Part shown: positions 30,473 through 41,097 of the stretch, in pieces
Layout of the letters: each line of letters opens with the position of its first letter
Position numbering within the stretch: position 1 is the first letter of the stretch
NCBI GenBank assembly: GCA_001247695.2
Contig: LGRX02027633.1
Coordinates: forward strand, 1 to 64,000
Length of the DNA: 64,000 nucleotides
Reading direction: 5' to 3'
Source: Cymbomonas tetramitiformis
Lineage: Eukaryota; Chlorophyta; Pyramimonadophyceae; Pyramimonadales; Pyramimonadaceae
Notes under the pieces: generated by a model
Told to the model about the DNA's origin: nothing
The model's database searches: none
The model's input: only the letters and a program-made list of their open reading frames with translations
Program-made: the position numbers and the translations under genes

Positions 30473-31105
30473 TGTTACGGGCTGTAGATACAAGCGCCGT
30501 GATTATATTATCAATATACAAAGAAACACTGCAAAGTTGGACAGCAATGCGAGTGTACGGATGAGCGGATTTGTGAGTGCAGATTCTGTGAGAAGAGCTG
30601 CTGAAGCACAACGCTTCCTCACTTAAGTACCTACGTCTCCCATCATCTTAGATGGTACCGCCATTGGGTTGTGAACCCGAGACGTAGGTTGAACGACCAG
30701 CATTGTATAAACGACTAGTTCGTTCATGCTGCGCATGCATGTTCCGCGCATGCTAAAGCGAAGATGGTTCTTGAAGAATCGACAAGATGTATCTTTGCTT
30801 TGTCATCTTCGAGTTCGGAGTACGAACTCTCAATGACAAGATCATTCAAGTATTTCCTTGAATAATTACAGATGATGTGACGTATCATCTGGCGACCTGT
30901 ACAGTCATCGTCGACTGTAATGACTACTGTCATAATGATGTATGACGCGACTCGACGTGTACAGTCGTGATCGATCGTACTGTTGACTGTCATATTAATA
31001 TATGACACGACATGACATGACATGACATGACATGGTATGACATGTCTGACAGGTATGACACGTATGACACGTATGACACATATGTCATCGGTCATGACCC
31101 TGACA
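30473..31105 (-). repeat. Ty3-1 5' LTR
   Basis: 633 bp. TGTCAGGG...GTAACA on the minus strand, followed by the GCTTC duplication on its right. The sequence next to its inner end (GAGGTATTCTGATC) should be the primer site, but I could not assign a tRNA. Confidence 0.9.
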
Positions 31106-31407
31106 GCTTCGCGCGTTGTCTGAAATTGTGAGCGACGGATCTTTGCCTTTGTTGCGATCTTTGTTGCGTGTTGTTTGCTTACTTCATCTTTGCAACGAAA
31201 GTTTGCGGACCAACGGTCGGAACCTTCGTTTGCAATTCATACCAGGCTTGCGGCTCTATGAGCGAGGCTTCATCATACTAACCTACAACCTTTGACTCAT
31301 AGTCGAGGTTGCATTAGGGGTTAGGGTATGAGTTCAATTTTAAGCCTAATGGGCGGAAGCGCTGCTGAATTTTTTCCGTTATTAAAGGGTTTCTTTGTGC
31401 TTGGTGC

Positions 31408-33045
31408 TTGCAGCGTTTGCCTCGCAAGAGTGGACCAGTGGAACCACTTGAGCAAGCATATGAGGAGCGATGCCTTGCGGAGGTCCAAAAAGGTGCTATA
31501 CCCGTTGTCACCCTATCAAGAGTGGAAAGCGAGAACTTCTACAAGGGTACCTTGTATAAACTTCTCCGTAAGTACGTGATCCACTCGCAAGGGTGTAACT
31601 TCGTCGCGCTAGTCGCGACGTATGGGGACGTTGACTTGGGGAATGCGCCGAAGTGCTTGGGGTTGGTGGTACTTGGGCCATTATTTTCCTTGCTTTTACC
31701 CGAATTCCCCCACCCCAGCCCTTGGACAAGAGCGGAATACGCAAGTTTGAGAGACGATCGTTTTAAGCTCATGACTCTCACTTTGAAGGCCCAAGACCAA
31801 AACAAGCGATGGGAAAGCCCATTCTTCAACCCGCTCAAAGTGCACGCATCCGCTTACGCGTATCGCGTGCAGATGATTCTGGCTCTCCCTGACTCAAGCG
31901 ATGCAAAAAGGCCTGAAGGGGTGCTGGAAAAAATAACGTTCGAACGTGAGGTGAAACTCCTCGTGTCCAATGGCCAACTCCACGACAAGGACGAACCGCG
32001 TCTTTTTCGGTTTTTGAAAGATCTTTTAGAGCCGCGACGCTACAACAAGATGAACGCGCGTCCATTGCAAGTCTTTGGCCCGCAAGACCTTCCCCCCACT
32101 CGCTTGTCCAATGAGGAATTCAACCTTCTTTTCTTTGGGGGAATGAGCGCTTCCCAAGCAAGCGGTTTTTTTTCCGAGAGGCGGGGAACGAGCATGGACA
32201 CTCCTTTGGCGTTGGAGCCGTCCATTGTTGGCGTGGAGCCCGGCATCTGTCGCGTGGTGCATGAGTTGAGCCCGCCGGACATCTCCTTCCTTGTCCACTA
32301 TATGAAAAGCAAGGCGCATTCGTGTTCGGGTGGGCGTGCATCCACAAGCCCCATCTCAACTTGGTTTCGGGTTGGGGTGATTTCCAACAACATCTTCACA
32401 AACCGGCTCTCATCCCAAGGTGTCCAACCACCGGACTTGGTCACCGCCAAACTCTTCGCGTTGGTGGGCGAAGAGGTGAATCGGGCGATCACGTTGCCTA
32501 TTCCCTTTCAAGTTGATGCGGTGCAAGCACACATGCTCCCCGCTTGTTACAACCTTGGAAATGTACCCGTCCAATTTCCTTTCGTCGATGATATATGCAA
32601 GGATTCCTTTTTCCTCGACACCGTTCGAGCTCTTTTATTTGTTTTTGAGTCTCCGCAAGAGACACCCGCCCCCGAGGAAGCACACCCTCCCGCGGAAGCG
32701 GTTGTTCCGGCCGAGTTCGAGGATCTTATGGCTCAAGCGGCCGCGGCGGTAGAGCCTTCTCAGGTTGCCTCCGAGCCCGCATCCGACTCCACCTTTCGCA
32801 TCCCACGGGTTTTCTCCGAGGTAGATACCGCTTTGGAAATGGAGGTCAAGTTTCAAGGTGCTCAAAAGATTCTTGTTGGAAATGGTCGGTTGCTAGTTTT
32901 GACGGGTGACATTGCGGCTTCCCATATCCGCCTCCACAAAATGAAAAGCAACATGGGGTTCCGAGGTGTTTTTGTGTTTCACCAATTTGACATGAACACT
33001 CTTATCCGCACCAATAGGAACTTGAAAAGATATCCTATGGACTAA
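31408..33045 (+). CDS. Unrecognised 545-residue protein
   Basis: The frame is open from about 31370 and lacks an early ATG. Either the start lies in an upstream exon (a CTTGCAG acceptor-like site is at 31404-31410) or the N-terminus is lost. I do not recognise the family. Visible: a soluble, mixed alpha/beta-looking sequence, no membrane segment, no zinc-finger spacing, a Pro/Glu/Ala-rich linker near residue 415-470, and a final conserved-looking block (ILVGNGRLLVLTGDIAASHIRL). Codon use is GC-rich and regular over 1.6 kb, which supports real coding sequence. It sits between Ty3-1 and another unrecognised coding region (33908-35084) on the same strand and could be host cargo or part of a large DNA transposon. 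Confidence 0.55.
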   Translation: MQRLPRKSGPVEPLEQAYEERCLAEVQKGAIPVVTLSRVESENFYKGTLYKLLRKYVIHSQGCNFVALVATYGDVDLGNAPKCLGLVVLGPLFSLLLPEFPHPSPWTRAEYASLRDDRFKLMTLTLKAQDQNKRWESPFFNPLKVHASAYAYRVQMILALPDSSDAKRPEGVLEKITFEREVKLLVSNGQLHDKDEPRLFRFLKDLLEPRRYNKMNARPLQVFGPQDLPPTRLSNEEFNLLFFGGMSASQASGFFSERRGTSMDTPLALEPSIVGVEPGICRVVHELSPPDISFLVHYMKSKAHSCSGGRASTSPISTWFRVGVISNNIFTNRLSSQGVQPPDLVTAKLFALVGEEVNRAITLPIPFQVDAVQAHMLPACYNLGNVPVQFPFVDDICKDSFFLDTVRALLFVFESPQETPAPEEAHPPAEAVVPAEFEDLMAQAAAAVEPSQVASEPASDSTFRIPRVFSEVDTALEMEVKFQGAQKILVGNGRLLVLTGDIAASHIRLHKMKSNMGFRGVFVFHQFDMNTLIRTNRNLKRYPMD

Positions 33046-33334
33046 CCCTCCGTGTGAACTAGCTTCTATCTTGAATAGCATTTTATCGTGTATAAGCTTT
33101 TTGCTTTAGCAATAACAACTAGCATTTTATTTTGTGTAAGCTTCTTGCTTTAGCATTATTACCTATCATGTTATCTTGTATTATATACCTGCCGTGTTCT
33201 CTAAGACACCGAAGTCCGATCGAAGTTTGATCATAGTTAACATATATCACTTGTTTAGAACTCGTATATCTACACGCATATATATCTAGATATATATATC
33301 AATCTCGTGTGGTGCGGTACGTGTGGGGAATTCT

Positions 33335-33682
33335 TATTATTTACGGCTCGTATATAGCCACAAGATATGGGTATCAAATTTTGGGTTTCACTTATGCTAT
33401 CACAACAAACAATATATCGTTATGTTCGTCTATAACAAACCTTTATGTATGCAAAGTTTCATTCCAAAAGACCTCGTGACTCAAAAGTTATTCACGGTCA
33501 AGATACCCTATTATTCACGGCTCGTATATAGCCACAAGATATGGGTATCAGATTTTGGGTTTCACTTATGCTATCACAACAAACAATATATCGTTGTGTT
33601 CGTCTATAAAATCCCTTTATCTATGCAAAGTTTCATTCCAAAAGACCTCGTGACTCAAAAGTTATTCACGGTCAAGATACCA
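33335..33682 (+). repeat. Two-copy tandem duplication, unit about 174 bp
   Basis: 33335-33508 and 33509-33682 differ at a handful of sites. The unit length is a multiple of three, so one frame (ending KLFTVKIPYY in each unit) stays open through both. That alone is not evidence for a gene. Confidence 0.75.
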
Positions 33683-33689
33683 TATTATT

Positions 33690-33830
33690 ATGTTTACTGT
33701 TCAGCTGTTCAGCTGTTCAGCTGTTCACCGCATGCACCGCCCTAGACGACACTCAAATATATACGTGATAACATTTCACCGCATGCACCGCCCTAGACGA
33801 CACTCAAATATGTATGTGATAACATATGTC
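33690..33830 (+). repeat. Short repeats: CAGCTGTTCAG run and two 60-bp ACCGCATGCACCG units
   Basis: Three TTCAGCTG units, then two copies of a block with CACCGCATGCACCGCCCTAG and ACGTGATAAC. The block is related to the tandem repeat at 6186-6545. Confidence 0.6.
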
Positions 33831-33907
33831 GGCGGATCCTCACGTGTTTCACTCTCGCGGTTTCAACAGATTCCGAAGACTCCTCGACGGACCGTTGCAA
33901 TTGCGGT

Positions 33908-35084
33908 ATGCTGGACAAGAAGGGTCAACTTGTAATATGCAAGGATGCCAACCCCAGCCATGTCCCCGGGGAGAGGTGCACCCGGAAGCGCATGCATAAA
34001 GAGCTGCGATGCTATCGATGCGCCGGCCGCAGGCGAGGCACAAAGCAGCTGGACGAGTTCAACCGCGAAACCGCCATCGGCTTCGCCGCGCCCTTTACCT
34101 TGGCTTTACCCGAAGCTACGGACGCCCATCTTCGAGAGCGGTTCGCGAGCATGTGGACGGAAGCCTTGGACAAGATAAAGAACTGGGAAAGACTGCCACC
34201 GGGGGTTGTACCGTTGACCGGGGGCAAACTTGAGGTTTTCCACTCTTCTGCGGGAAGCGGAAGCTCGAAGCTGCAAACCGAATTCTATGATACCGTCCTG
34301 CTCGAGGAAGACCGAAAGCATCTAGACATCTTCGTGGACACCCTCAAGGAGCAGCTCCTTCAACGCGTTAAGGGAGACTACCTACTTGAGAATAGTGCTT
34401 TTCTTATCAACATGGACCATCCTGGTGCAGCAGAAATCCAGGGGCAAGAAGGAGGTCGTTCTCTCGACCCTATCGGGTTGGCAACCATGGCATCTTGACC
34501 AACCGATGAACACACCCCTCGACGCACCCGCCCATCACTTGGCGGTTATCGGTCATCTTGGCCCAGCCTCTCCGACAAGAATCTGTACCGCCCCGCACAT
34601 GGCCGTCGATGAGTTGTGCCAACGATTGGGCGCATCCAACCTTGAAGGAAGCACCCCCGACAAGCTTGCTTGCGATAGGGACTTCTTGGAGCAGTGTCCG
34701 CTCATGTTCCCCAAGGAATACCTCGATGCCTTCGCCGCGGATGTTGGCGGAAAGGCACGAGTGCAGTTGGGCGATTGCGCTCTTGTCGGCGGGGTACACC
34801 AAGGGGTCGCCAACTCGGATCGCACGCCTAGGGTTGTTTTCTCCGCGAACTTGGCCTTGCGGGGTGTGGCCTCCTACAACCCGGATGTGCAGTACAACCC
34901 GGCGAACACGGCCTTGTATTGGGGGTTTTGGGAATTCGGCGTCAAGGAGTACGTCAAATACCTCTTAGCGGGCACGGACCTCGCTGCCACATGCGATGCC
35001 CGACACCAGATGATTCTCAAGTCCTTGGCGGTGGATGTTTCAAACGGCTTGAAGAAGGCACTTGACGGCGCCGCAAACAGTTAG
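33908..35084 (+). pseudogene. Unrecognised protein with Cys-rich N-terminus, split by a frame change
   Basis: The first frame (to 34498) starts after an acceptor-like TTTCAACAG and holds a Cys-rich block (RCNCGML ... ICK ... CTRK ... RCYRCAGRR), probably zinc-binding, then a helical region. The second frame (about 34386-35084) continues with SGWQPWHLDQP and a well-composed C-terminal half (FSANLALRGVASYNPDVQYN). The two overlap near 34400-34490, where a 1-base shift or an unseen intron is needed. The HxD in WHLDQP could belong to a 2-oxoglutarate dioxygenase fold, but no downstream His/Arg pair is clear, so I do not assign a function. Confidence 0.5.
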
Positions 35085-35494
35085 GAAAGTAGGAAAACTA
35101 CGAATAACTAGGCGAAATAACGGGACACTCGAAACACCTAGATGTAAAACCGTACTAACTTTTTAAAGTGTGTATTCATATGGACATGCTACTACACATG
35201 ACCCTCGTGTCTCCGCTTGGTGTGTCGCCAACCATGTCGTGCCTGGCAAACTTGAATTCGCTCTGCGTTATTTAAGACCGTGCATTCCGGTTTGAGATTT
35301 TGAAATATGCACGCTTGATGCAGGTCTCGGATATATTGTGAGTTCCGGTTTCTTTATATTCATGTCTGTGATATCGTGAGTATCGTTATTTCATATTCCG
35401 GATGTCAGTTGTTCATGGAATATCTCATCATATGGTTGATATTTGCGGTATGGCTATCCTCTAATGCACAATTGTTTTGTTAATGGGCTCAGTC
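35085..35494. other. No gene seen
   Basis: A/T-rich sequence between the split unrecognised gene and a G-rich repeat cluster. Confidence 0.4.
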
Positions 35495-35765
35495 TGGAAA
35501 ATAAAAAATGTACTTGCGGGGGGTTGGGGGGTCGGAGCCCCCGGGGCTTAGTTTGGGGGAAAGTGTACTTACGGGGGAGGTGTGGGGGCGGAGCCCCCAC
35601 TGGGCTCGGTCTGGAAAAAAAGTGTACTTACGGGGCGGAGCCCCCCCACTGGGCTCAGTCTGGAATCCGTGATTGCTACTGAAATTGTGCATTAATGAAG
35701 TTTCCGATGTTGATAACGTTTCGCAAAAACATTCCGTAGTAACGGGGGGAGCCCCCCCCTGCCTG
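35495..35765 (+). repeat. G-rich repeat cluster
   Basis: Three full units of the GTGTACTTACGGGG / GGGGGCGGAGCCCCC family up to 35665, and one decayed unit near 35740. Confidence 0.72.
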
Positions 35766-36378
35766 CCTTGACCCTCGAAAACATGCGAGAATATTTCACA
35801 CAATAGCCGATTTCGATGGTAGTATGTATTCATCCGTGCTTGACGACTCCCGAAAATATGTTGTAAATCTTCTCATGCCGTGGCAATAGTTCCGCATATT
35901 TTCGGTGGTCCAACATTCTTAACTTTGGGTATTCGGTGTCTTTGATATACAGGCAATTGAAGATTGGTGACTCTGCCTGATGGGAATCCGGAGCGTCATT
36001 GCAACTTTAGCCATTATGATCAACAAACGGCTCATACGGGCCTTATTATGTTTGATGGTGTACTCCGCCGCGAATCCTACTTCTCATGATGCGATCTTCG
36101 ACGAGAGCATCGCTCCCATGGAGTACGTGGTCCCCATCACGAGAACCCCTTCCTCCACGACGCCCGCACAGGTGGCACTCACCACGACGGCCGGTGTTGG
36201 GCAGCAAAGGATACCGAACGCGTCGTGGAGGCGCGAGCACTTGCAACGGACTCGTAAAAGCCGTATTTTCGCGTCCCGTGAACGACAACGTGCACGGTTG
36301 ATGGGACGCGCCCGTTCCCCACAAAGAACTCGTCAACAGGCTGTGGCTATGGACATCGACCATGATATGTCCGCCATC

Positions 36379-37146
36379 ATTCCTCCCTCCGCCGATGCGG
36401 CCGTGGCGACTACGGGTGTGCGCGAGGCACCGATACTTCGACCTGACCATGCCCCTGTCCAAGCACCGCCTTCCGCCCCGGAGGTCCACGATCCACTACC
36501 TTGCACCCAACTTGCTCGGCGGGCCTTCGCCATGCTCCTCGACAACGGTATGTTACCTACGGCCGCCACCGTTCCTCCCTCCGCCGATGCGGCCGTGGCG
36601 ACTACGGGTGTGCGCGAGGCACCGATACTTCGACCTGACCATGCCCCTGTCCAAGCACCGCCTTCCGCCCCTGAGGTCCACGATCCACTACCTTGCACCC
36701 AACTTGCTCGGCGGGCCTTCGCCATGCTCCTCGACAACGGTATGTTACCTACGGCCGCCACCGTTCCTCCCTCCGCCGATGCGGCCGTGGCGACTACGGG
36801 TGTGCGCGAGGCACCGATACTTCGACCTGACCATGCCCCTGTCCAAGCACCGCCTTCCGCCCCGGAGGTCCACGATCCACTACCTTGCACCCAACTTGCT
36901 CGGCGGGCCTTCGCCATGCTCCTCGACAACGGTATGTTACCTACGGCCGCCACCGTTCCTCCCTCCGCCGATGCGGCCGTGGCGACTACGGGTGTGCGCG
37001 AGGCACCGATACTTCGACCTGACCATGCCCCTGTCCAAGCACCGCCTTCCGCCCATGAGGTCGACGATCCACTACCCACCACTCAACTTGCTCAGGAAGC
37101 CGTGACCATGCTTATCGACGAGGGTATCTTTCGCCCCTTTCAAGCA
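36379..37146 (+). repeat. Four 192-bp in-frame tandem repeats
   Basis: Units begin near 36379, 36571, 36763 and 36955, each encoding PPSADAAVATTGVREAPI and PLPCTQLARRAFAMLLDNG. The first three are almost identical in DNA. The fourth diverges at its end. The identity points to recent unequal crossing-over or gene conversion. Confidence 0.88.
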
Positions 37147-39060
37147 GCCGCCTCCGTCGCCTCCGGGCCCGCTCAGCCCGGCCCCGCTGTTGTGCTGCGT
37201 CAACCTCCTCTCGCCAACTCTTTCTACCCCGATTATGGCGGAACACTTACGCAGATCGCGCAGCAAGCCGTGGCCATGCGCGTCGAAGGCGGTTTCTTGC
37301 CGCCTCCGGCTGTCGACGCTGCTCCCAATTTTATGCAGGCGGCCGCCTCAGTCGCCCCCAGGCTTGGTCCGCCCGATCCCATGGTTGTGTTACGTCAACC
37401 ACCTTTCGACATATCCCACCCCGATGCGGGCGGAACTCTTACGCAGTTCGCGCAGCAAGCCGTGGCGATGCGCACTGAAGGCGGCATATCTCCTCCTCCG
37501 GCGGTCGACGCTACTCCCAACTCTCTCCAAGCGGCCGCCTCAGTCACCACCCGGCTAGATCAACCTGACGCCGTTCCTGTGCTATGTCTCCCACCTCTCG
37601 ACATATCCCACCCCGATGATGGTGGAACACTCACGCAGATCGCGCGGCAAGCCGTGACCATGCGCATCGACGCCGGCGTATCGCCCCCTCCGGCCATCGC
37701 CGCGGAGCCCTTTATCTTTCAGGCGCCCGGCGCCTCGGTTGCCACCCTCAGTACTCCACGTTCGCGCCGAAAGTCTTCGACTCCTATTCGACGTTCTTCT
37801 AATTCGTCTGGATTGCAAACGACCACCCCACGTTCCGAACCCTTGTCCAAGACTTCCGCTCGGGGTGAGCCACTAAGTCCTCTACGACCGCTTACTTTAT
37901 TCCAAGCTTTCAGGGGTGGGTGTGATACCACTCGATCTGCGCGTTTAACCACGACGGACAATCCTCCGCCTACCCCACCGCCGATACCATCTCCGAGTAC
38001 GGTTCCTTGCATCTCGTCGCCTGCGCATGCACCAAGCCCGATGGACCGTTTACTCCCCGGGCGAATGCTAAATGACGAAATTGTGGATTTGTATCTAGCG
38101 TACCTACGTCACGCCGAGAAGCAACGACAATCATCTGGCCAGGCCCCACGTATCCACTATTTCTCGGCTAGGTTTTATACGAAGTTAACGGAAGTATTCA
38201 ACCCCGACCATCGGACGCACGCGGTGCAACTAGTGGGAGACACGTTCGTGGACATTACACCACCTGGTTCTCAGGAGCCCATGGCCATAGACCCACAAGC
38301 CGCCCCCGTGTACAGCCGCAATGTGCGCAGTTGGAATACCGAGCGCGCATTGGGGTATGACATAACGTGTTGCGATATCTTCATGGTGCCTATCCACCAT
38401 CCTGGGGACCCGGGGCATTGGTCATTATTCGTGGTTGACGTTCCACGGAGCTGCATCACCAAGTACGATTCCATGTGCAACGTGCACGATCCCGAGGATA
38501 TTTGCTTCATCAATCTAGAAACATTTATGCGTGAGGAATTCGCCGCACACAATTCTGCACGCCTCTCGGGTGTCACTTGGTGTAGGCAGACCGCTGTTGA
38601 CGCCCCTCAGCAACATAACAACATCGATTGCGGGGTCTACGTGCTGCTCAACGCCACATGTATTTCTAAAGACGAACCTCTCAGCTATACCTTCGTTCAC
38701 ATCGCCCCCGCCAGATCCACCATCTCCGAGCGCATCTTGAGGCACGGTGAGCAGTTGTCGACTGAGCGACACTTGCGTATGAAAGGCCGAGGGCGGGCTG
38801 GAAAGCGTCGTAGCTCCCTTACTTCATCCTCACCATCGATTTATACCCCGAGAACCTTGCGGCGGAGCTCCAACGCTCGTCGCCAACGAGCCCGACGCTC
38901 CCAGCCCGGGGTGACGGAATGCGAGACTCAAGGCAAACGAGACCGTCGCTCCCAACCCGGGGTGAAGGAAGCCGAGGCTCAAGGCCAACGAGCCCGACGC
39001 TCCCAACCCGGGGTGAAGGAAAGCCGAGCTCAAGGTGAACGAGACCGACGCTCCCAACCC

Positions 39061-39217
39061 GATGATCACATCTCGCCGCATTATTCACCTCGCCGCATGA
39101 TCACATCTCACGGCATTGCATCTCACCGCATGATCACATCTCACCGCATTATTACATCTCACCGCATTATTACATGTCACCGCATTATTTCATCTCACCG
39201 CATCATTTCATCTCACC
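39061..39217 (+). repeat. 18-bp-unit CACCGCAT array inserted in a coding sequence
   Basis: The coding repeat that should read CCCAACCCGGGGTGAAGGAA is split after CCCAACCC. The array lies between, and the rest (GGGGTGAAGG) resumes at 39218. There is no visible target duplication and no loss of host bases. The 157-bp length shifts the reading frame. Confidence 0.88.
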
Positions 39218-39719
39218 GGGGTGAAGGAAGGCGAGGCCGCAGGAGCGCAGCAGAAACGTCAAGATGAAAGGCGAGACGAGTTAGAACGGCGAATGCACGT
39301 AAACGAAACCCTCCCAAAAGCTTCAGCCTTCCCAACCCCGCAAGACTTGGCGGGATTCGAGCAATGGCCAAACATCGCGGTCGCTGCCTTATGGGAGAGC
39401 ACGGGCATCGCACGATACCGCCGACATGAAGAACTTTCCGATCCGGATGTACGGGAAAGTTATGTGAAAGAGATTGACGCCGCGGTGGTGACGGACGATA
39501 TTTTGCAGCGATGTGTGAGTGCGTATGTGGACAGTACGTCTAATAAGCGGACTTTGGCTTCGTGTGCATCGTGTGGCATCCGTGATGTCGATCGTGAATA
39601 CCGCAAAGATATCCCTTTGAGCGAGTTGCATGACTCGTGCGTCGAGCTTACACGGGTTGAGCGTGACGCTTACTTGGCGTTTGGAGAGTATCGTTCATGT
39701 TACTCTCGGTAAGGGTGTT

Positions 39720-39970
39720 CGCGTCGCGGGTTTACGCGACCATGAATTCCGAGGAACGTTGACCACAGCGGTTGTGACGGGCCGCCAACCCTGTCCGTCT
39801 TCAGTCTGACGCGCCAGTGTCGGCTTTTGCAGAATCGTGACCGTTTTTGCAATTTATGTCCGTTTTTGCAGTCCTTTTTTTTCGTGTACCTCTGTTTTTA
39901 ACTGCGCCAAATGGGCTCCGCCCCCCCACACCCCCCCCCGAAAGTACACTTTTTTTCCCCCAGACTGAGC
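39720..39970 (-). repeat. Reversed composite copy of 17090-17310
   Basis: On the minus strand this carries, in the same order, the G-rich unit, the GACTGCAAAAACGG terminal repeat and the start of the palindromic interior seen at 17090-17310. The two repeats therefore move together as one unit. It is flanked by two copies of AGGGTGTTCGCGTCGCGG (39714 and 39993). Confidence 0.7.
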
Positions 39971-40267
39971 CCATAGGGCCCGCATTCGGTATGAGGGTGT
40001 TCGCGTCGCGGTTTGGAATAATTAAATATAGATCATACTTTTATGATCTCCCGATGCATCAAATTGCCATTTCCATAATTCCAGTCCTGATATCTCAGGG
40101 CGCAGTCATCACCGTCTTTGGAAGAATTAAATATAGATATCCCCCCCCCTTTTTGTCAAACATTGTCTCTTGCTGGAATACACACGATCGATTATATTAC
40201 ATTCCAATTATCCAATATTATATTACAATTATGGATACGCGTCTATCGTATACTATCGTATCAAGGC

Positions 40268-40641
40268 CTAATAGTAAATATGCACCGGGTGCCCCGCCAC
40301 ATCACCGCCATCATCTAGAAGCACACGACCCTCATCGGGATCAATGGGTGATTGTTGTGGAGGGGACGGAAATTCGTCGTCATACTCCTCGTTAACCGCC
40401 GGATCCACCTCTTGAAATACAACCTCTAGTGGAACGGTGTCGGAAGTGCCAGGGAGCAAAGCCTCCGGGAAAACGACGTTCAAAGTATATACACCGGTAT
40501 CATCGGCACATTGATGGTCTCCATCGTCCTCTGTTAGCACGGTGACGCCTTCAAGTCGCGTCGCTCGGGAGAACGCGACATACAGTTGTCCGTGGGAGAA
40601 AACGGGCTTGGGTAGGTATAGCCCGACGTACGTCCATCAAA
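40268..40641 (-). pseudogene. Helitron PIF1-type helicase, C-terminal fragment
   Basis: Minus-strand frame, open from about 40641 to the stop at 40268. It begins with VGLYLPKPVFSHGQLYVAFSRATRLEG, the last helicase motifs of Helitron RepHel proteins (the SHGQLYVALSR signature), followed by a variable acidic tail. All upstream helicase and Rep motifs are missing, so this is a 5'-truncated remnant. It is opposite in orientation to the Ulp1 polyprotein at 35980-39712, so the two are not one intact element. Confidence 0.75.
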
Positions 40642-41097
40642 CTACGAGGTTTATGCATGGTTTCAGATATACAACGAGTTTGGGGGGTAAATGTCACTTA
40701 TATATCGAAATACGTAGCAATATAGGTGAAAAAAACACCGAAAAACAAGAAAAAACATTAGATTTTCAATGTTTTCCATACTTAAGGCCAGATTTGGTGT
40801 TTTGGGGGGAAAAGCCGTGTAGAAAGTCGGTGTATGCTCCACGTGAGATGCGTTGCGGTTTGATATGACAATATACAATAAAACATTTCACACACGTGGC
40901 CAATAAAGCATGTAGCACGATTTTACGCGTTTTAAAAGCGATTTCTTCGATTTCACATCACACGAGAATGGCAAACTTTGAGGTTTCGCGGACGTGAGAA
41001 ATGCTTCTAAGTGAGATATATATCATTGATATATGGGTCAAGTAAGTCGATACATTTTAGGAATGCATGTTCAGGTAGACGTATATAACTTAGGTGA
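40642..41097. other. Non-coding flank between Helitron fragment and Ty3-2
   Basis: No gene and no LTR were recognised. Ty3-2 seems to lack its 5' LTR and gag, so the truncation point lies near 41090. Confidence 0.45.

Larger units (their letters stand above)
17769..31105 (-). mobile_element. Ty3/gypsy chromodomain LTR retrotransposon (Ty3-1)
   Basis: LTRs at 17769-18386 and 30473-31105 start TGTCAGGG and end GTAACA on the minus strand. The 5-bp duplication GCTTC is at 17764-17768 and 31106-31110. Internal order on the minus strand: long leader, Gag, protease-RT, RNase H-integrase, integrase C-terminus with chromodomain, 3' region, polypurine tract. The element is 13.3 kb, of which 2.5 kb is the nested LTR-C. 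It carries one in-frame stop and a gag/pol frame change, so this copy is probably inactive. Confidence 0.92.
35980..39712 (+). pseudogene. Helitron-like polyprotein N-terminus with Ulp1 (C48) protease, interrupted
   Basis: The frame opens at 35980 (MGIRSVIATLAIMINKRL) and runs to 39267. Residues about 130-390 are four 64-residue tandem repeats plus diverged ones. The Ulp1/SENP cysteine protease domain lies at about 688-900: MLNDEIVDLYL, catalytic His in GHWSLFVVD (about 812), Asp in TKYDSM, and Gln/Cys in PQQHNNIDCGVYVL (Cys about 884). A basic repeat (RARRSQPGV) follows, then a 157-bp CACCGCAT array insertion (39061-39217) that shifts the frame. The true frame resumes at 39218 and ends at 39712 with a CxxC domain (LASCASCGIRDVD ... 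EYRSCYSR) like the zinc domain near the start of Helitron replicase proteins. The Rep and helicase parts are not downstream. A CG/GTAAGG donor-like site follows the last codon. Confidence 0.7.

Noticed and set aside
17769..31105. Ty3-1 having ~3.8-kb LTRs (because the inverted copy spans LTR plus leader)
   Set aside because: The left direct repeat is only 618 bp, ends in CA, and abuts the GCTTC duplication. The leader is absent from the left side, so it is internal.
33323..33745. Gene made of two 58-residue repeats
   Set aside because: The open frame follows from a two-copy duplication with a unit divisible by three. Differences fall on all codon positions and no start context or motif supports it.
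34486..34760. Firm call of a 2-oxoglutarate/Fe dioxygenase
   Set aside because: Only an HxD-like WHLDQP is visible and the distal His/Arg are not clear, so it was left as unknown.
36333..37105. Long ORFs on both strands opposite the Ulp1 polyprotein repeats
   Set aside because: They are shadow frames kept open by the 192-bp repeat unit, a multiple of three. Only the plus-strand frame leads into the protease domain.
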